Assembly: GCA_002424365.1 (NCBI GenBank)
Contig: DIRQ01000128.1
Location: 1 to 10,051, forward strand
Reading direction: 5' to 3'
DNA from: Syntrophomonas sp. UBA5432
GTDB taxonomy: Bacteria; Bacillota; Syntrophomonadia; Syntrophomonadales; Syntrophomonadaceae
DNA length: 10,051 nucleotides
How positions within the stretch are numbered: the stretch's first letter is position 1; the number at the start of each line of letters is the position of its first letter. A program made the position numbers and the translations under genes. Below are positions 6,185 to 10,051 of this stretch, in pieces. Under the pieces are notes generated by a model. The model searched no databases, was not told the origin of the DNA, and worked only from the letters and a program-made list of their open reading frames with translations.

Positions 6185-8388
6185 TTAGCGTAATCAATTT
6201 CCTGTTCATTAAAGTGATAGGGTTCACATTTAAACTTCACCGTAAAAGTTGTTCCAGAAGAGCTGCTGTCTATATTTAACCTCGCTTTATGCCTTTCGAT
6301 TATGCCAAAACAAATAGCTAGACCTAGTCCAGTTCCATTGTCCTTGGTGGAGAAAAACGGAGTTCCCAGTTTTTCTATTATATCATCAGGAATACCGTTT
6401 CCCTGATCTTTTATGGATAGTAAGACGACATCATTTTCCTGTCGGGTTAGGATCTCCACCATTCCCCCACAAGGTGTGGCCTCTAGAGCATTACGAACTA
6501 AATTAATTATTAATTGTCGTATTTCTTTGACATCTAGTAAAAGATCGGGCACATCTTCTAGTTTTAGTATAATGGTCCGATCGCTTAGAAATGCATCTGC
6601 TTGTAGCAATGGAGCTAGGGACCTGACTATTTGATTTATTTGACAAGCTTTTAAATCAACTATTTTATGCCTGGCCAGGTTAAGGAATTCGCCAATGATG
6701 CCATTGGCCCGGTTTAATTCTTCAATCATGATTTCCAAATATTCTCGTTTATCATTAAAGTCCTCATCTTTAAGTAACAGTTGTAAAAAACCGTTAACTG
6801 TAGTCATGGGATTTCTAATTTCATGAGCTATACCTGCGGCTATTTCTCCTATGGTATGCATCTGATCCAACCTAGTCATTTCCGATTGAAGTTTTTTGTA
6901 TTCAGTAATATCATCGCATAGTATAATAGCGCCTGTTATTTTTCCATTGTTAAATAGAGGGGAGCCTTTAATGTGAACCAGTAATTCTTGTCCATTTTTG
7001 CATATTAGGCGATGTTCGCATCTGTCAACATCCAAATCCTTTAAACGCTGTTCAGCAAAACTTCGAACCCTCTCCCTATCATCCGGATGAACAAAGTCAA
7101 AAATACACCGGCCTATCATTTCTTTCTGACTATAACCGGTCCCTTCCGTTGTCCTCTTATTAACAAATGTTATATTGTAATTTTCATCATAAGTGTAACA
7201 AAATTCATTCATTTTATTAATCAAAGTATTAAGGCAATTGTATTGCTCAATTAATCTACTTTCATTTTCCACGGCTTTTTGTTCTGCTTGTTTACGTGCT
7301 TCAATGTCCCGGAAAGCAAGCACTAAACCTTTATAATGGTTATTATTATCCGTCAGGATATTCCCTACCGCTTCTAACCAGATATAATCACCTTTGGCAT
7401 GAAGGCAGCGAAATTCCAACCTAACTGGAGATCTCTTTTTTATAGCCTGGTTAATAACCCGGATAAACTGCCAGCGATCCCCAGGGTGAACCAGGTCCAA
7501 ACTAGTTGCCATTATCGCTTTCGGGGAGTAACCTAACAAGTTTTTACAGGAAGGGCTCGCATAATTAATAATCCCATCCCAATTAAGCAATATAATTCCA
7601 TCCAGCATGTTATCAGTTATTTCTCGGAGACGCTCTTCACTGCTGCGTAAGGCTTCTTCAACCTGCTTACTTTCAGTTATATCGCGACTTATTATAATAA
7701 ATTCCAAACCAGTAGGAGTCTCAATTAGTTTTCCCAGGCTATCAAACCATATTAATGTGCCATCTTTTTTTATGGCCCGACATTTATAGCTACCCCATCC
7801 TTGGTTTTTCCAATCTTCTAATTTATGAAACGCCATAGGTTTGTCGTCCTGGTGTATTAAATCAATGAAACTTTGACCTAGCAGTTCCCCCTCACTATAA
7901 TCTAGTAAACTGTACGAAGGACTGGTATAAATATACTTAAAACTATTAGCATCTACAATACAAATCAAATCGCGAGCATTGTCACTAATTAAACGATATC
8001 TCTTTTCTGAAAGCTGCTGGGATAACTCAGCCTGTTTACGCTCATGAATATCTCTTGTAACTATTAAAACACAATCTGGTTCCCCAGCTTGCTGGATAAT
8101 ATACCAGTTCATCTCAACCCAAACATAATAACCTTCTTTTTTTCTTAACCTGAGTTCTACTGCCCCTTTTTCCTGGTTCAAGAAATCCCGTAGCACTTCC
8201 AATTCTTCTGGATGTACCAACTCAAGAAAGTGCCGTCCGATTAACGTTTCCGGCTTGTAACCTAATATTCTATAATTAGCCGGACTTGCATATATGCAAG
8301 TGAGACTTTCCCTGTCAAAGACATCTATCATCTCAGTCGAATACTCCGCTATAAAATTATAACCACTTTTTAATATATCAAGTAACAA
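6181..8388 (-). CDS. Cytoplasmic PAS-domain sensor histidine kinase (four PAS domains)
   Basis: This 735-residue protein should autophosphorylate on histidine in response to a signal and pass the phosphate to a response regulator. Four PAS domains lie at about 10-118, 127-241, 248-365 and 383-500, several with PAC-like ends such as TRDI, SRDI and FRDI. A HisKA dimerisation helix pair follows (about 507-575) with His522 in AHEIRNP, then an ATP-binding domain with N box NLVRNALEA (629-637), G1 box DQGNGIP (661-667), FFSTK (678-682) and G2 box GTGLGLA (685-691). All are intact. There is no membrane segment, so it senses inside the cell. The AHEIRNP...GFLQLL stretch resembles sporulation kinases of the KinA type; a role in Spo0A phosphorelay is only a possibility. 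It starts at TTG with AGGAGG eight bases upstream. It follows its degenerate paralogue by 39 bases. No response regulator is in the window. Confidence 0.93.
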   Translation of the reverse strand: MLLDILKSGYNFIAEYSTEMIDVFDRESLTCIYASPANYRILGYKPETLIGRHFLELVHPEELEVLRDFLNQEKGAVELRLRKKEGYYVWVEMNWYIIQQAGEPDCVLIVTRDIHERKQAELSQQLSEKRYRLISDNARDLICIVDANSFKYIYTSPSYSLLDYSEGELLGQSFIDLIHQDDKPMAFHKLEDWKNQGWGSYKCRAIKKDGTLIWFDSLGKLIETPTGLEFIIISRDITESKQVEEALRSSEERLREITDNMLDGIILLNWDGIINYASPSCKNLLGYSPKAIMATSLDLVHPGDRWQFIRVINQAIKKRSPVRLEFRCLHAKGDYIWLEAVGNILTDNNNHYKGLVLAFRDIEARKQAEQKAVENESRLIEQYNCLNTLINKMNEFCYTYDENYNITFVNKRTTEGTGYSQKEMIGRCIFDFVHPDDRERVRSFAEQRLKDLDVDRCEHRLICKNGQELLVHIKGSPLFNNGKITGAIILCDDITEYKKLQSEMTRLDQMHTIGEIAAGIAHEIRNPMTTVNGFLQLLLKDEDFNDKREYLEIMIEELNRANGIIGEFLNLARHKIVDLKACQINQIVRSLAPLLQADAFLSDRTIILKLEDVPDLLLDVKEIRQLIINLVRNALEATPCGGMVEILTRQENDVVLLSIKDQGNGIPDDIIEKLGTPFFSTKDNGTGLGLAICFGIIERHKARLNIDSSSSGTTFTVKFKCEPYHFNEQEIDYAN

Positions 8389-8396
8389 ATTAAAAT

Positions 8397-8402
8397 CCTC
8401 CT
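8397..8402 (-). promoter_or_regulatory. Ribosome binding site supporting the TTG start of the active kinase
   Basis: AGGAGG on the minus strand stands eight bases before the TTG at 8388-8386. No in-frame ATG has comparable support, so the TTG is accepted. The site lies in the 39-base gap after the upstream kinase gene and indicates independent initiation within a shared transcript. Confidence 0.75.
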
Positions 8403-8427
8403 ATGGTGCCCCAACTTCATAGATAAA

Positions 8428-9912
8428 CTACCCTTGAATTGATTGATAATTTTCTGATTTCCCGGAAACTTTAAATCTAATTTGGAAGTAATTCTCACCA
8501 CAACTATTAATGACTTTCATTTGTGCCTGATGCCGGGCAACAATCCTAAAACATATTACTAACTCCAGATTGGTATCTTCCTCCGCAACAAAAAACTGGG
8601 TATTATTATCCAATACCTCGGGAGCAATTTTTTTTCCCTGGTCGATTACTTCCAAAATTAATTCGTCTTCCTGCAACCAGGTAGATATTTTTACCTTACC
8701 ACCGGGCGGAGTAGCTCCCAGGCGATTATGTACCAGGTTTATTATGAGCTGCCGGATTTCGCTTTTGTTCATGAATATTTCCGGAATACTTCCTAATTCC
8801 AATACGATAGTTTTATATTCCATAATAGCATCAGCCTTTAGCAATGGATATAAACCCTTTATTATCTGGTTAAGGTCATTAAGTTGAAGATCTATTATCT
8901 TCTTTTTCGCCTGTAGCAAAAACTCGTCTATTATAAGATTGGTTCGATCCAGTTCTTCTAACATATTTTCGAAATAGCGATTATACCGGGCAAAATCTCC
9001 ACTTTTTTGAAGCAACTGCAAAAATCCCCGGACCGATGCCAGGGGATTTCTAACTTCATAACCATTACCCGCAACCATCTCTCCTATTGTATATAATTGG
9101 GATAATCGCGTCATTTCTTTTTCCATCCGGCGCTGCTCACTTATATCTTCGGCTAGAACCAAAACTTGGCTTACATCTGAATCACAATAATTGATAATAG
9201 GCGTTGATTTTACGCGCAGCAGAATTTCATGACCTTCTTTACAATTAACAAATAGTTCATAATTGTTCGAAACCCTTAAGTTAAAACGCTCTTCTATCTG
9301 TTTAGCAATAAACTCATGTTGTTCGGAAACTGCCAAATCGAACAGGGACATATCCTGCAATTCCTCCATACTATATCCGGTACTCTCAATAGCTATCCGG
9401 TTAGCATAAGTTAATCGGGAATTACGATCATAAGTAAAAAGCCACTCGTTCATATTGTTAATGAGTGAATTCTGATAATCGAGCTGTTTCTGCAACTCCT
9501 GTTCTATTAACTTCCTTCTGCCTATGTCTCGTGATATCAATATTACTCCTGAGGTACCATCAGATGTTTCATACATCTTACCGCTAGTTTCCAGCCAAAC
9601 AAATGAACCATCTCTTTTAATACAGCGATATTCCACACTACCAGAAGTATTATGTTTTATTGCGGAAATTAAGTTGGCACGAACATATCCCCGGTCCTCT
9701 GGATGTACATTATCTAAACAGTTGTGTCCTAAGAACTCTTCTTCTGTGAACCCTATGATTCTCATATTCGATGGGCTTACATATTTAATAAATAGGGTTT
9801 CTGAATCTATTACAATTATCATGTCCTCTGCATTCTCAGCAATTAAACGATATTCTTCCGCTGATGGAAAATGTGGTTGTTTATTTTGGACAACCTCATT
9901 TGAGCAGTGCAA
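8428..9912 (-). CDS. Degenerate PAS histidine kinase (pseudokinase; His replaced by Tyr)
   Basis: This 494-residue paralogue of the downstream kinase has two PAS domains (about 17-133 and 145-262), a HisKA-like region (about 268-340) and an ATPase-like domain (about 385-483). The H-box reads AGNGYEVRNP (281-290), so Tyr285 stands where the paralogue has the phospho-accepting His. The N box reads NLVHNRLGA (392-400). G1 reads DQGKKIA (424-430), keeping Asp424 but losing the second glycine. G2 reads DTNLELVI (446-453), with all glycines of GTGLGLAI gone. Autophosphorylation and normal ATP binding are therefore unlikely. The flanking sequence is well kept (RGFLQLL, EIRQLIINL) and no internal stop occurs. 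Caulobacter DivL, a regulator with Tyr for His, is a known parallel. The TTG start has GGGGGT eight bases upstream; TAG three codons upstream rules out any earlier in-frame start. It may regulate the active kinase by heterodimerisation, or be decaying. Confidence 0.85.
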   Translation of the reverse strand: MHCSNEVVQNKQPHFPSAEEYRLIAENAEDMIIVIDSETLFIKYVSPSNMRIIGFTEEEFLGHNCLDNVHPEDRGYVRANLISAIKHNTSGSVEYRCIKRDGSFVWLETSGKMYETSDGTSGVILISRDIGRRKLIEQELQKQLDYQNSLINNMNEWLFTYDRNSRLTYANRIAIESTGYSMEELQDMSLFDLAVSEQHEFIAKQIEERFNLRVSNNYELFVNCKEGHEILLRVKSTPIINYCDSDVSQVLVLAEDISEQRRMEKEMTRLSQLYTIGEMVAGNGYEVRNPLASVRGFLQLLQKSGDFARYNRYFENMLEELDRTNLIIDEFLLQAKKKIIDLQLNDLNQIIKGLYPLLKADAIMEYKTIVLELGSIPEIFMNKSEIRQLIINLVHNRLGATPPGGKVKISTWLQEDELILEVIDQGKKIAPEVLDNNTQFFVAEEDTNLELVICFRIVARHQAQMKVINSCGENYFQIRFKVSGKSENYQSIQG

Positions 9913-9962
9913 CTTTTTCTACCCCCATAACGTTTTATGTTAATTTTCTCCATTAATACCAT
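9843..9962 (-). other. 39-codon ORF with strong ribosome binding site overlapping the pseudokinase start
   Basis: ATG at 9962-9960 follows AAGGAGG (9973-9967) by four bases and opens a 39-residue frame beginning MVLMEKINIKRYGG. It runs past the TTG start of the pseudokinase in a different frame and stops at TAA 9845-9843. The peptide resembles nothing I know. Adding one A to the A5 run at 9918-9914 (minus strand) would continue this frame directly into the kinase as GGRKKLHCSNE. So this may be the original N-terminus cut off by a one-base deletion, a site of -1 slippage, a sequencing error, or a translationally coupled leader. Confidence 0.45.
9931..9941. repeat. Direct repeat CGTTTTATGTT, copy 1
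   Basis: This 11-base sequence recurs exactly at 9983-9993, with starts 52 bases apart. On the minus strand the two copies (AACATAAAACG) flank the strong ribosome binding site and ATG of the kinase leader. They could be regulator half-sites or the trace of a small duplication, but the AT-rich sequence may also repeat by chance. Confidence 0.3.
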
Positions 9963-9982
9963 TATTCCTCCTTTTAAAACAC

Positions 9983-9993
9983 CGTTTTATGTT
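9983..9993. repeat. Direct repeat CGTTTTATGTT, copy 2
   Basis: Second exact copy of the 11-base repeat at 9931-9941. It lies about ten bases upstream of the AAGGAGG site of the minus-strand kinase leader, where a promoter or operator would be expected. No convincing -35/-10 pair was found around it. Confidence 0.3.
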
Positions 9994-10025
9994 CTATAAA
10001 ACTAATTTCTTCCGACAAAATAAAT

Positions 10026-10045
10026 AGCACCACAATATCGGTGCT
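10026..10045 (-). terminator. Weak terminator-like hairpin for an off-window gene
   Basis: Read on the minus strand, AGCACC and GGTGCT form a 6-base stem with an 8-base loop, preceded by AAA and followed by ATTTATTTTG. This would suit the end of a leftward gene beyond the right edge and would insulate the kinase operon. The stem is short and the T-run is interrupted, so it is only a candidate. Confidence 0.35.
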
Positions 10046-10051
10046 TTAAGG

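Noticed and set aside
9524..9943. Plus-strand 139-codon open frame over the pseudokinase 5' end
   Set aside because: It is antisense to clear PAS-domain coding sequence, and the encoded protein looks like a reverse-frame artefact. Shorter plus-strand frames at 6413, 7607 and 8570 were rejected for the same reason.

Overview
The window (about 40% GC by eye) looks like chromosomal DNA from a low-GC Gram-positive bacterium, most likely a member of the Clostridia. This is inferred from strong AGGAGG-type ribosome binding sites, frequent TTG starts, a YitT-family membrane protein, and PAS histidine kinases whose H-box region resembles sporulation-type kinases. No rRNA, tRNA, CRISPR array, transposase or phage gene is visible.

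Layout from left to right. (1) Positions 1-154 hold a good sigma-A-type promoter reading leftward out of the window, with a palindrome over its -35 box and a hairpin near the predicted transcript start. (2) 155-1030 (minus) encodes a YitT-family membrane protein (DUF161 plus DUF2179). (3) 1031-1385 is a divergent intergenic region; its plus strand carries two TATAAT boxes and a terminator-like hairpin with a competing alternative hairpin ahead of manC. (4) 1386-6184 (plus) is a four-gene sugar cluster: mannose-1-phosphate guanylyltransferase, phosphomannomutase/phosphoglucomutase, a family-4-type glycosyltransferase, and a predicted alpha/alpha-barrel protein that looks like the detached C-terminal half of the glycosyltransferase. 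(5) 6181-9912 (minus) holds two tandem paralogous PAS histidine kinases that converge on the sugar cluster, with the two terminal stop codons overlapping. (6) The right edge has the kinase operon's leader and a weak terminator-like hairpin for an off-window gene.

The first two sugar genes would turn mannose-6-phosphate into mannose-1-phosphate and then GDP-mannose. The glycosyltransferase probably uses this or a related nucleotide sugar on an unknown acceptor, and the barrel protein probably acts on the same glycan. No phosphomannose isomerase is present, and the guanylyltransferase is the short form without a fused isomerase.

The most interesting locus is the kinase pair. The downstream kinase (735 aa, four PAS domains) has all catalytic motifs. 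The upstream one (494 aa, two PAS domains) has tyrosine in place of the phospho-accepting histidine and has lost the key glycines of the ATP-binding boxes, while its reading frame stays open. It also starts at a TTG just downstream of a much stronger ribosome binding site and ATG in another frame; one extra A in an A5 run would join the two. It may be a regulatory pseudokinase paired with the active kinase, or a gene in early decay.
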